Assembly: GCA_013396635.1 (NCBI GenBank)
Contig: WBMW01000464.1
Coordinates: 186,001 to 250,000, forward strand
Direction of reading: 5' to 3'
Length of the DNA: 64,000 bases
Source of the DNA: Penelope pileata
Taxonomy: Eukaryota > Chordata > Aves > Galliformes > Cracidae
The notes beneath the pieces were generated by a model. The model ran no database searches, had not been told where the DNA came from, and saw nothing but the letters and a program-made list of their open reading frames with translations. Shown one piece after another: positions 38,001-48,813 of this stretch. A program made the translations under genes and the position numbers. Position 1 is the first letter of the stretch, and the number at the start of each line of letters is the position of its first letter.

Positions 38001-41000
38001 GTTTTAATAAGATGGCTATTCCAGAAGCGAGTGGCCAACGTGCCTGGAGCTGGACACGCTGAACATGGAGGTTGATGGGAACGTTGCCTGCTTGTTGTTT
38101 TCTCTGAGTAGCGGATTGTGCCTGCAGTGAGCAGAAGCAGCAGCAGCACCTTGGAGGACCATACTAGGCCAGGGCAGGGTTTGTTTCCCATTTCTCCAGA
38201 GGAATGTTCTAATTTTCTTGAGCATGATCCAGTTGTTTATTTCTGTCCTTACTCAAAAAAGCTATTCAGCTTTTATGTTCAGGTTTTTACTGCTGGTCAA
38301 ATATAAAAGAAAACTGTCCATCTCTGTTAGTGGTTTTCCCATGGATAATGATGTCTTTGTTGATCGTGAGCTTCCTTTACTGTGCCCCATTTGTTAGTTT
38401 AGCAGTGATTTAACAGTGACTGGATATACTTCAATGAGTGGAACTGAATGAAAATGAGTTTCTGAAGAGATACCAAGCACCATGCTTCCAAGACTCAGGC
38501 ATATCTCTGGCCACTTAATGATTAGAAGTGATTTATGTGGTAGATGGGTTACACCTGAACTGCCAACAGGAAGTTCCTTATGCTTTTGTGTGAAACTGTC
38601 GGAGGGGATAGCGGAACAGTCTGCAGACAGAACAGCAGCCCGACAGCACGAGCGAACCTGCGCACCAGGCACAGAAGCTGTATCGGAACACATGCATAGA
38701 CCTTTATTTTTATTGAGAGCTCAAAGAAGGTATTCTTCTACGCATTTTCAATGCTAATATCAAATATTTTGTGATTGTAAACTGGCCTAGAAAGGGCAGT
38801 GTCCTTGAAGACAGAGCTAAGTTCTCCAACAATGCATGTTTCTAGTCCTGTTAAATTTTTGACAGTGTTCTTTTTTTCCCCTCTAAATATCATTGTAAAC
38901 ATTGTGTTAACCAAAATCCATGCAATTTTGGCTACAGGGATTTCCTGTGGTCATGTCCTGGCAATCATGCTCCTTCAAACACCCAGGCATTCATTTTCAG
39001 AGCTGGGTGTGTGTTAGCAGAGTAAAGAACTGGACACCCTGATCCTCCCTACCTTTTACACAACACGGTGCAAGGAGCCCTGGCAGGGCTGCCTATGGGA
39101 ACAAGACCAAGTAAGCTGTTTTTTTCACTTCATCAGCTGTGGCAGGGATTCAAAAGGAGGTTGGCCTTGAGGAGCATCCAGCATATCCCAGATACCTGGT
39201 GTTACACTAGCAACCACCATCTTCAAGAAACTTTGACAACACTCTTGACCATCGCATCTAGAATAGCCACAAATATTCAGAATTTTTGCTGGCAAACTGA
39301 ATCGGTTTGGAATTAGTCTTCTAACAAGGATACATGCAAAACATTGAGTTTTATGTAACTTTCAAAACAGCAGCAGCAACAACAATACCCACACCAAACA
39401 GTCAACCAAGTACTGAACTTTTTTATCAACAGATATGCAAACAGTTTTCCTTGTTCAGAAATCTGCACTTGTCTGTGTACCCTGTTCCTCCTCTCTTCCC
39501 CTTTTAGTTTAATTTTCAGCTGGGCAGCCAGTCAAGAGCACTGGGTACTTTAGATCCCACTGGCTCCTGTGAGCGCATGCAGGCATTCAGCCTCCCTAAG
39601 AAACACTGAGTACTTTGCACAACATGTCCCCTCTGGATGTTAAGCAATTGCTTTTCCCCTTCACTTTGTTCTCAAGCCTTTACTAATGCAGAAGGTTTGT
39701 TCAATATCTTGATAATTGTTACATAAATTTGCTGGCATTAATTTGGATTAGGTTTCAGCGAGCAGCCCCAGTCAGTTAAATGGTACGATAAAATCCTACG
39801 AGCAGTTCCAAAATGCTCAGCTTGCTCCACAACTTGTTTGTCAAATATTTTTCTTGTTCAATTCATTAAGTCTCAAGTACAGAATGCTCTAGTCGGAAAT
39901 CACGTTTGGAGTAACAGAATAGTATACCCAGTGTGGTTCCCAACCATCCTCCTCAAGGAAGTGCTCTGAAACTTCAAAATAGTCACAGAAATGAGCAAAA
40001 CCAAGAGCTGTCTTAATAACAAAAGGACTGGGCAAAGTGCAAACATAACAAAGCTTTATGTTACTGAAAATAAAAGGTCCTGATCCAGGGGAGCACATAA
40101 GCCTGTATTCAGGTGGGTTTTCTTGAATCTGGGCTTCTAAGACAATGTATTTACAAGGAAACTCTCGGATGCAAAGCTCCTCTGCTCTGCTGATAACCCT
40201 CTCACTAGCTCAGTTAAAACTGACTTCATGGGTCAAAAATTACTCTGGATTTTTTACACCCCTATTACTTAAAACAAAAGAGGTGGTTTTCAGTATCTAA
40301 AAATAAAACAGGTTATAATGGGAAAATGAGCTTTGCAGATTCGATTCCTCCTTTTTAAGTGCTGCATTTCAGAACTTGAGACTTTTTTTGTTATGTTAAC
40401 TCATATCATGTAAGAGGAAAATGTACACCCCTCACAGTGCTGCAACAGTCAGGCTGCTTGTCCTGCCAGGAAATACTTGCGTCTATATAGATTCAGTTAA
40501 CACTTGAAGAGCAGGAAACCACTCCATTACCAGACTGCTTTCACTGATTGCTTAAGGAAAGTAGCCCAAGGTTGTGGAGTCTCCTTCCCTGGAGATATTC
40601 AAGACCCGCCTGGACGCCCACCTGTGCAACCTGCTGTAGGGAACCTGCTCTGGCAGGGGGGTTGGACTCGATGATCTCTCGAGGTCCCTTCAAACCCCTA
40701 CAATTCTGTGGTTCTGTGATTCTGTGATTCATTCCCTAAAGGCCCTGTTGGTTTAGTGTCTTTCTTGGACAGAAAACTTTTCTGCTCTTCTAAAACAACC
40801 TGTTGCATTGCCAACGTCTGCAGCAGCACTGGGACAGGTTGTTGGGGTTTGATTTTCTTTTTATTTTTTTAAACGCTGCAGCAAAGAGGTGAACTAACTC
40901 TTCAGATAGTATCTTACTGCTGAGGAAACTCCTATGACAGAAATGGAACAAGGAGCTTTATCTCCCTTCCCAAATTACTCCCTATAAGCTCCTGCAGCTG

Positions 41001-42785
41001 GAACTGGAACTTCAGATGGGCATAGTCTCTGTATGTATATGCAAGAACTTGGTTAACAGCCAGGACTAAGGAGTCTCAAAGGGCTGGTGCCAGCTTTGCC
41101 ACAGCAAATCCTGTTTTCCTCTTGACTGTTGTTTCCCTTTCAAACTCAGCTGCTCTGGTGATTCTCTCTGTGCAGAAGCGGTACCGTTTGTATTACTTCT
41201 GGCTTAGGTTCCTCCTCGGCTGCAGCAGCCAAGTAAGGAAGGGGAACTTTTGACAGCGTTCCTTTCCACTCAAGGGAATAGCAGCTTTTCAGATAGAAAA
41301 CAACAACAACAAAAAAACCGAACCAAGAAGACAGCGTTTCTCACACACGGAAAGTTATGCTCCTTGGCAATTTAAACCGCTCCATGCTAACTTGACAAGC
41401 ACTTTTCTTGACAGAATGATGTTAAGATAAAATCAGTGAGTATTATGCTAAAACTCAGATTAATAACTCCCCCAGTAAATGTGACCTAGGCTTCTTAGAG
41501 CTTTTCCATTTTTAGGGAATTAAAGCATAATTGTTTCATTTGCAGTAAGCGATTCAAGCAAAACTTATGTTAAGCAAAACAGTTTTCAAGCTGTTTTCAG
41601 CAAGTCTTAATACAAAACTACTGAGCAAGTAACCAAACCCTTCTTCCCCACACCCATAAGAGTAGAATATTTTTTTACCTACCATCAGCAGACAGCTGAG
41701 CATGCCTTTCATATGCTTTGTTTATTTCTAGAAAAGCATTGTTCAAAACGCTTTCCAAGTTCTCCTCCTGAGCTACAAATTCTCTGGAAACAAACAGTGA
41801 AAAAATTAAACTTCTTTCCAAGAAATATTCACCTTAATCAATCTCTTTCACAGACTTACTTCCTCCCTACATGCACTGAATAATGCTGGGTTATGGTACA
41901 AAGGTAATACTGCATTATCAATGACTCGATCTGGAAGCACAGCCCTCTAACCGCAAACAGATCAAGTGCTTCTTCCAGCACCCAGGCATGTGACACAGAG
42001 AGTGGCAGCAAGGCGCTAGGTCCGTGATCACAGTGGACCCCCATCAGACAATCCACAGGCTCTGTGTTCCCAGCCCTCTCCTGGGCGGGGTACAATCACA
42101 TTTTCCTTTCTTGTCTTTCCAGGCTTGCTCTGAGGGGCAAGGAACATACAGAGAAGTACTTCCTGCCATGTCTGTTGTAATGGGGACTATTCCATTGCGG
42201 TGTTCCTGCTGTCCCTGTTGGGCTGGATGGCTGTGTAACCTGGGACAACTGGCAGCAATGGACGGCCCACAGGTTCCCTTTCGGTTCTAAGGAAAGAGGC
42301 TCTACCATAAATCATTCACCATGCGTTCACTCGACGCACACTTACTTGATACATTCTTCCATGTTCTTAGCACAGAAGTCTGCTGCTGCCGCCCCGCCGT
42401 GTCCATCATATACTGCGAAGTACAGGACATCCTCTGTCAGCTGAGCGTAACCAAACCGGTCTTCGTTTTCCTTCCGCTTCCCAATATGGCTAGCACAGCC
42501 CACGTTGCTCAGGCTGACTTTTGGAATCGGCTTCCCATACTTTATGCTCGGTGGGAGGAGAATAGGTTCATCAATGCGATTGTCCCAGATGCCAAAGGTG
42601 TCCCACGTGGCGGGCCGCCCACTCCCGTCCGGATCGAAGCGGGATGCCCGGCGTTCAGAGGTGGAAATGCAGCACTCGGCTGTCAGGCGCTTCTCCTCTT
42701 GCAAGAGCCGGGATGTCAGCAGGGCTCTCCTTCGTACCTGGTACCCTCCGTTTCTTACCAAATGGATTAAAGCAGCTGTTGACAT
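31902..42785 (-). CDS. PPM1K: PPM1K, mitochondrial PP2C-type protein phosphatase (complete coding region)
   Basis: PPM1K (PP2Cm) is the mitochondrial matrix Mn/Mg-dependent Ser/Thr phosphatase that dephosphorylates the E1-alpha subunit of branched-chain ketoacid dehydrogenase, switching on BCAA breakdown. Six coding exons (42346-42785, 41683-41783, 34126-34291, 33494-33638, 32374-32508, 31902-32033) total 1119 bases: 372 residues plus stop, the same length as human PPM1K. All phases match. Residues 1-30 are Arg-rich and lack acidic residues until the end, fitting a mitochondrial presequence. Catalytic motifs are intact: RKENEDRF, DGHGG (metal-binding Asp127), GTTATV, VGDSRA (Asp208), DHTP, GRLAMTRSIGD, TTDG (Asp298) and EDNST (Asp337). 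The start ATG is preceded in frame by TGA four codons upstream. At least one non-coding exon lies further upstream near the 45-48 kb CpG-rich DNA. It is transcribed tail to tail with WDFY3. Confidence 0.97.
32374..32508 (-). CDS. PPM1K: PPM1K exon with TTDG motif
   Basis: 45 codons, phase 0, between TACTGCAG and GTAATA. It encodes LHHADDSFLALTTDGINFMV and then SQEICDFINQCHDPAEAAHV. Asp298 of TTDG binds metal. Confidence 0.97.
33494..33638 (-). CDS. PPM1K: PPM1K exon with GRLAMTRSIGD motif
   Basis: The acceptor is CTGGACAG and the donor GTAAAA. The first base completes Arg236, then IRKCGGFVAWNSLGQPHVNG and RLAMTRSIGDLDLKNSGVIA. These are core PP2C motifs. Confidence 0.97.
34126..34291 (-). 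CDS. PPM1K: PPM1K exon with GTTATV and VGDSRA motifs
   Basis: The acceptor is ATTTGTAG and the donor GTACCT. It encodes TLMNCGTTATVALLRDGIEL, then VVASVGDSRALLCRKGKAMK and LTIDHTPERK. A 7.4-kb intron separates it from the previous exon. Confidence 0.97.
34305..41670. other. Large PPM1K intron
   Basis: About 7.4 kb between the exons at 34126-34291 and 41683-41783. Apart from a CR1 tail at 40.6 kb and short CAG/CAA-rich and A-rich patches I see no gene. A 33-base exon-like segment on the opposite strand at 35134-35166 is discussed under findings. Confidence 0.7.
40557..40730 (+). mobile_element. CR1 3'-end fragment
   Basis: About 175 bases in the PPM1K intron, from AGCCCAAGGTTGTGGAGTC to a tail of tandem TTCTGTG units. 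The plus strand has GGAGATATTCAAGACCCGCC and TTGGACTCGATGATCTC, the usual CR1 3' sequence ending in ATTCTGTG repeats. It is antisense to PPM1K. The same subfamily 3' end occurs at 53.33 kb. Confidence 0.92.
41683..41783 (-). CDS. PPM1K: PPM1K exon, helical segment
   Basis: A 101-base exon between TGTTTCCAG and G|GTAGGT. It encodes KEFVAQEENLESVLNNAFLE and then INKAYERHAQLSAD. An AG two bases further in is rejected as the acceptor because it breaks the frame. Confidence 0.95.
42346..42785 (-). CDS. PPM1K: PPM1K first coding exon
   Basis: It encodes residues 1-146, starting MSTAALIHLVRNGGYQVRRR, through the mitochondrial presequence, the conserved FDPDGSGRPATWD and IDEPILLPPSIKYG stretch, KRKENEDRFGY and YDGHGGAAAADF, ending at the donor AA|GTAAGT. 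The start is fixed by homology and by an in-frame TGA 12 bases upstream. Confidence 0.97.
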
Positions 42786-42839
42786 AACTCGTCTTCACAG
42801 AGATTCGCAGGAATAAAAGACGTGCAGCGGCTGGAATGT
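42786..42839 (-). other. PPM1K: PPM1K 5'UTR part of the first coding exon
   Basis: On the minus strand a pyrimidine tract followed by TTGAAG gives a plausible acceptor at 42841-42840. The exon would begin ACATTCCAGCC, leaving 54 bases of leader before the ATG. The acceptor is inferred from sequence only. Confidence 0.65.
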
Positions 42840-44712
42840 CTTCAAGAACAAAGAGAAAACTGATCAAGAATCAGCACAGGGAGATTTTCAGTTACATCAT
42901 TCAGGAAACAATTTCACAGCCAGAGCCCGCTAATCATGCGTAGCACAGCGCTGCCTAGAAGAAACGACAGAGCAATCAGCATGACTCATCGAGAAACAAT
43001 CCTACACAGCCCAGCCCACAGCGACAGTGCTGGCGAGGAGTGCTGCAGATAAATCAAGGAAAGGCATCTCCGCTGGCCACCTCCATCGTGACATCCCATG
43101 TTTTCAGAGGTGGCAGGGGTTGCAATGGAGCCAATGAGAGTGATAATGACTTTGTTCCATGTCAGCTAAACTAGGAAAATGTCGAAATACGTGATAAGGC
43201 TGTGAAAATGAGCTTATCATGCATCCTGCCCAAGCAATTGCTGTAACATTTGCACTGTGGATCCTGGAGGGTGGGAGAAAATACACGTGCATTGATTTTA
43301 AAGAGCTGAGTTCCTGCACAGTAGACACGATATTCAGTTCTGTCCCACTTCATTAGAATTTGAACAATACTTTTCACAACAGAATTGAGAAGTGAATTGT
43401 GTTTTTCTTTTTTTTTTCTTTCCTTTTTTTTTTTTTTTAGGCTAAGAGCAGCCACTAAGCTTGTACCCATACATGCACACAATTGGTCTCTTGAACTTCA
43501 CAAAATACAGTCCATGCAGTTTTTAGCTGTCTGGCTTGATGTTCTCTCCCACCCAACCCTGAAATCCCTTGGCTAATACAGGAAGCAAGATCTTCTGCTG
43601 ACTTTTCAGATGTCTTTTCCGGCCCAGATGTATTAAACACAGCAGCTGGCTCAGCACAGATAAAATTCATTGAGGCTGATCCATCTAGCATGCTGAAAAA
43701 TGCAGAGATTTGCTTATTTAACCATCTGCAGAGTACTAACAGGCCACATGATGGAACTCAGAGGAGCTGGGGTGCATTTGGTACTAAGCCCACGTGGCTG
43801 CACCCGGTCAGTTTGAACTGGACCGTCAGATCACCGTCACTAACCACGCTAGGATTTAAGCGAGGGATTGCTCTCGTTACTGCTAAATGTTTGCTTGTGT
43901 TGGAGAGTTGCCAAGAGCAAAACTATGAGTGAAAAGTATTCTATATGGTAATGAAGGGACTAAAAATACATAGGCTCAGAATGAACGCCCATGTGCACGA
44001 TGGCAGGAGGGTCTGATGTGATCCAGCAGCACAGAGCGAGCAATATGCACAGCCCAGGGACGCGGTAACTCTGGGCTGGAGCCCCTTGCCGCTGTGTTTT
44101 CCAGATTCCAATCACAATTGCATCTGTAGTTTTGAAATATGGGTTTACGCTAATTTTTTTTAGATTCGGGACAAAAACTGGGTGCTTGCAAAAACACTGA
44201 TAAAGGTAACTTTGTGATCAGCTGCTTTATTGGCAAAACTGGCTGTGGCGGGAGCCTTCTGGAGGCCTGCAGCAAGCCTGCCATTCACAGCTCAAAGCAT
44301 GTCATGCCGGATGCTCCTGGTTTATCTTTCATGTAGTATCTTAAGTGAGGAAAGATTTGTTTATTTAGCATCTACAGAGGAACAGTCAACTCAACAACTG
44401 CCAAACACACTGGGAATCAATATTGTTGCACCTGATGGATTTGGCCTAGACGCCACGTAAGTGGAACTGGCCCATTTCCATTCCGAGTGATTTTCCATTT
44501 TTACTCCTGGATGTCTGCAACATCTCACCCTTATTTCTCCATTCCTGTGGATATTTAATAACCATCACATTCCCCTCCCGAAAGCCCTTTTTCTCCAGGT
44601 GGGCATAAATAGTGATGGTGCGTGGGCTGTCCAGCTGCCTCTGCAAGCCAGGAGCAGGAACGTGGGCTGCAGCTCCCGTGATGTAAACAGCCGTGCCTGC
44701 AGCCGGACCGAG
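42840..44712. other. PPM1K first-intron DNA
   Basis: Presumed intron between the first coding exon and the promoter island. It holds a T/C-rich low-complexity tract at about 43405-43439. I see no coding sequence. Confidence 0.5.
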
Positions 44713-45084
44713 GACAGCCTGTTCTCTCCCAGCCGATATGAACACGGCGATCTGGGCAGAGCGGGATGGAGGGGCCGCGAAGGGCAGCGCCGGCGCTGCA
44801 GCCAAACGGCAGCACGGGGAAATCTGCTTTGAGGGCTCTGTCTGACTCCATCAGCCTGCATACAGTTAACCTAAAGGAATGGTCTGTATGGAACATACAG
44901 CGCTTAGAGTTAATGATTAAGCCTCAGATCAAGTTGTGGGGTGACCCTCCTGCAGCGAGGCTCCCTCACCACAGATGGAAATTTCCCATACCGAGAGGAA
45001 GCAAACAAAAAAACCGCGATTGAAAAGAATAAAAAAAGCCACCGCCCACCCACGCCCCGCAGAACGCCTGCCCCGCGGGACCCA
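44713..45084. repeat. 372-bp exact duplicate, copy 1 (ends at a single N)
   Basis: This block is the same, base for base as far as I can read, as 48298-48669 (constant offset 3585). It stops at the single N at 45085, which is a sequence edge rather than a biological boundary. It becomes GC-rich towards its right end, approaching the PPM1K promoter. Confidence 0.95.
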
Positions 45085-45085
45085 N
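45085..45085. other. Single-base N, probable contig end
   Basis: The sequence changes abruptly from the duplicated block to CTCCGCTGTGCGGCC. Copy 2 of the block continues differently (GCGCGCCCGGGG), so this is a break, not real continuity. Confidence 0.85.
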
Positions 45086-45215
45086 CTCCGCTGTGCGGCC
45101 GTGCCTCTGTGGCGCCGGCACTAAGGCGAAGCCTCCCGAGGTCTGGCTGCCAGGTTCTGCAGCGCTCAGCCCCGTGCTACGGACAGTGCCGTATTCGGGG
45201 CCTTCTTGATCTTTC
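45086..45215 (-). promoter_or_regulatory. GC-rich DNA, part of the PPM1K promoter island
   Basis: About 130 GC-rich, CpG-containing bases directly right of the single N. With the GC-rich end of the 48.3-48.8 kb piece they would form one CpG island if that piece were placed here. The PPM1K transcription start is probably in or next to this DNA. No TATA box is seen. Confidence 0.5.
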
Positions 45216-48200
45216 AGAGCTGCATTAATAGTTATTATCTGCTGCAGCGTCAGCGTTTTTGATGGGAGGCAGTTCCTGCTCCCAACACCTTGCAGGGAAA
45301 GCCAGCACAGAACAGTGAAAGTGTGTTATGTTGGCACTCTCTGAATTGCCCACAGCGCCCAGCTCTCACACTCCGCATGCCTCCAGGTGATGCGGCATCC
45401 CGCGTGTGTTCAGGCTTCAGAATAGGGTCGTGTGTTCACTCCAGCTATCCCCGTCATTCCTTCTGTCTTATTTGGGACCTGTTTCCTGAGCCAGCATGGT
45501 GATGGGACAACTGGGAGAGACACACAGGCTGCACTCTGCTGACAGCATGCCCCCACAGAACAGTTCTCTGCAGGACTGACAGCTGTCAGCTGCACCTCTG
45601 CCACCAGAGCAGTCACCTCATCACCCAGGGCTGGCTTCTGCCTGGGTGAAGATGAAAAATACATCCCTGCATCTAAATGCCGTGTACTTTCTGGGAAGTT
45701 CAGATGAAAACCGTGACCTGGAGGGTTAGCTGTCATCATTCAAACAGAGATCAAGCTTCTGTACATGCGATCCCATCTTTTCTGAAAAGACTGTAGATAA
45801 GCAAATGGTCCTTTTGCTTATCCCGAAACTTCAAAAGGCTTTGATTATTCAAGCCCTTTATCTGCAAACAGAAGTAGATTTTTGCTGTGCTTTTCGTGCC
45901 CTTAGTGAAGAATCTTAAACACAGGACAAAGCGAGGTTAGGGCAGAATGTTCCTAGCTGCCTGCATTGAGCACTCTCCATTTATGGTGCATGAGTGGTGT
46001 GAGCTGAATTTGCCCTTCAGCTTGGATCATTGTGAACCAATGCTGCAATGCTTGAGAACATTCAGTGTCACCCTGTGCATGGCTCAGCTGTGCAGCACAC
46101 GGCACACGAGCTGAAAGAACACCCTGGCCAAGCACGGAGCCCTGCAGGCAGGGAGCATGGGGGAAGCTGGCTGCTGCCAGGCATGCTGGCAGACACGCTG
46201 GGACACACCTCTTGCTCCGGGCAGAGCATAGGAGCCCCAATGGGCGGAGGAGCCAGCACCGCTCACTATTGGCTGTGCGCTCTCCACAGCTGTGAGAAGC
46301 AGAGTTTCTTCCTTCCTGGGCACCCACACACTCCAGCTCAAAGGGAAAGGAAATGATCGTGACTTGGGACTGCTCTTTAGAGCTGTCAAGTACAGCCCTT
46401 AACCGAGCACAACACGTATTCCTCTCTTGTCCTTTCCTATGTTACCTTAGGCATCAGATACTTCATCCCCTGGCCTCCTACTGAATGTTTAAGATCAGCA
46501 GGAATATAGGGCCACGAGCAGCGTTACTGCTGAAGGATCATTTGCAGACTCATTAACATAAAGGAGCATCACTTCAGCCCTCCTCCAAAGCTTTACAGTT
46601 ATGTAATTCCAGTTTGGATTCCTTTTCCTATTTGCTATGGACATCTGGGATTTAAGGCTCAGCACAAGGATTTCCTTTGCTCTGCCCTGGTTCACAGGAC
46701 ATCTGGCTTTCTGCATGTGGTGCAAAATTCCAGGTCCTACACCTAAACAAACTGAAATCAGGGTGTTGCTTTGAGAGACTGGCAGCTTCTCTGGCTTCTG
46801 TGCCTGATCTAAAATTGGAGCAGCTGATCAGGAGGGGAGAAGAAGGGAATGCAAGTGCCCATGTTTCCCAGAGTCTGTGTTGCTGGTCTGAAATGGCCAA
46901 CATGTTGGCCTTCACAGCTGGGCTGCAGTGGTCTTGTGTAACTTGGAAAACAGGGTGCTGAAGTGACAGAGTCTGTGACAAGCATCCATAAAGAATTTAG
47001 AGCATTCTGATAGTGTATGTCTATAGGTAAGCCTGCTGTCAGTGTTGGTGGTAATAGCTTTTTGCTTGGCTGTGCTTTACTTTCTGTAAATCTCAAGATA
47101 CAGATTTTTCTAGCACGTGCATGGAAAACAAGTGTGCTTTCTGAAAGCAATTGCTATTTGCCTTTGGTATTCATTATTTTTAAAGCAGACCTGTGCAGAA
47201 ATCAGCTCATGTGTACCCAGTAGTTATTGTGCAGAAATCAGCTCATGTGTTATCCAGTAGTTATTGTGCCTAATAACAAATTTTACTTCCTGTTGATGCT
47301 GTTCTCATCTCTGCTTATTTGTTGTTAATACAAACACTGCCTGGTATTATGGGAAGGCTAACTGCTTCATCCTGAGAGCAAATAGGGAGACAGGGATAAT
47401 AGGCATGCAGCTTTATAAATCCACACCTCTCCTGAGAGACAAAACCTGAGACAGTATTATAATACCGGATTGCAAAAAATAATATAAAAAGATCACTGAA
47501 CCAAAATGCAGAATCAGGTCCTATATCATCATTTGTAACAGATTATTTAATTAAACTGTGTGTTTACACAGTGCTTCTATCAGCTTATAGGGTTTGACCC
47601 AAAGCACAGTGAACTTCTGAGCATCCTTATGTTGACCCACTGCGGACATCATTGTCTCTATAGGAAGATGGATCTGTTAAGGAATGTGTTCAGCACTGAA
47701 TGAAAGCTTCAGCAATGCCTTCAGTCTTTGTTAGCAAGTGTTTCTGGCACGAGAGCACTGTGTTTGCAACAGATGCTGCATTCAGCGTGTGATCTTTGCC
47801 TACTGTGCCACTTACCTTCTGTAGGAGCCCATTAAAGTAACTGGGAGTAGGGTGCAGAGTTGTTGCTGTGATTCTATACTTGCAGACTGTGTGCTGCTGA
47901 TATCTTCTGCTATGCGTGGTTGTTTTAAAACTCAGATCAGTTTAGTGCGTGAACCAGATGCTAACCCCTGGGGACAGCGTGGACGGTAGGGACAAGCAGC
48001 TGGAGCAAAAGGAGAAACAGTGCTGAGAACAACCAGAATTGAGCCTACCACTGAAGTATGGGGAATTTATGGGGAGCTGCACTTTCTTCTGATTAAGGTA
48101 AGATGCATGTTTTGCCAGTTCAGTTGCAATGACAAGCTTTTTCTAAGCTAGCAGAGGTATGAGGTATGACCTTAAAGCCATGACTAGGAAGTAAAGCAAG

Positions 48201-48296
48201 GCCTCAGCCACAGGTCTGCATTGCCTCACTGAAGGAGCGTTATCTCTGCTTCTCATCTGCCAACTGGGGGCCGATGGGAGCAGCCATAAAAGTGAC
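45216..48296. other. DNA upstream of PPM1K, no gene seen
   Basis: About 3 kb without coding exons or recognisable repeats other than a 36-bp imperfect tandem duplication at 47.2 kb. It ends at the single N at 48297. Confidence 0.5.
47192..47269. repeat. 36/37-bp tandem duplication
   Basis: The unit beginning TGTGCAGAAATCAGCTCATG occurs at 47192 and again at 47228. The second copy carries one extra base and a substitution (GTGTTATCC against GTGTACCC). Confidence 0.92.
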
Positions 48297-48297
48297 N
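48297..48297. other. Single-base N, probable contig end
   Basis: The left edge of a 515-base piece (48298-48812) whose first 372 bases repeat 44713-45084. Confidence 0.85.
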
Positions 48298-48669
48298 GAC
48301 AGCCTGTTCTCTCCCAGCCGATATGAACACGGCGATCTGGGCAGAGCGGGATGGAGGGGCCGCGAAGGGCAGCGCCGGCGCTGCAGCCAAACGGCAGCAC
48401 GGGGAAATCTGCTTTGAGGGCTCTGTCTGACTCCATCAGCCTGCATACAGTTAACCTAAAGGAATGGTCTGTATGGAACATACAGCGCTTAGAGTTAATG
48501 ATTAAGCCTCAGATCAAGTTGTGGGGTGACCCTCCTGCAGCGAGGCTCCCTCACCACAGATGGAAATTTCCCATACCGAGAGGAAGCAAACAAAAAAACC
48601 GCGATTGAAAAGAATAAAAAAAGCCACCGCCCACCCACGCCCCGCAGAACGCCTGCCCCGCGGGACCCA
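48298..48669. repeat. 372-bp exact duplicate, copy 2
   Basis: Same as 44713-45084 with no difference I can find. Copy 1 has its right end at an N and copy 2 its left end at an N, which is the pattern of two overlapping contigs that were never merged. Confidence 0.95.
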
Positions 48670-48812
48670 GCGCGCCCGGGGAGCAGCGCGGGGCTGCCGG
48701 CACATCGCCCCGGCTGGGAGCGGGGAGCGGGCAGATGGGAGCGCTGCGCCCCGGCCGCGGCTGAGCCCTGCGCCACCGCCTCCCCGCGGAGGGGCCTTAC
48801 CTCCTCCTCCTT
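48670..48812 (-). promoter_or_regulatory. CpG-rich end of PPM1K promoter/first intron with a minus-strand splice donor
   Basis: About 140 bases very rich in G, C and CpG. On the minus strand GGAGGAGGAG|GTAAGG gives a strong donor at 48800-48799, so bases from 48801 to the N at 48813 would be the end of a non-coding first exon of a minus-strand gene, most simply PPM1K. The exon's upstream part is cut off by the N. Confidence 0.6.
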
Positions 48813-48813
48813 N
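48813..48813. other. Single-base N, probable contig end
   Basis: The right edge of the 515-base piece. The sequence switches from CpG-island DNA to AT-rich DNA (TGTTTTAATGGG). Confidence 0.85.

Noticed and set aside
44766..45023. 85-residue frame repeated at 48351-48608
   Set aside because: Both copies come from the duplicated promoter-side block. It has no homologue I recognise and reflects the assembly duplication.
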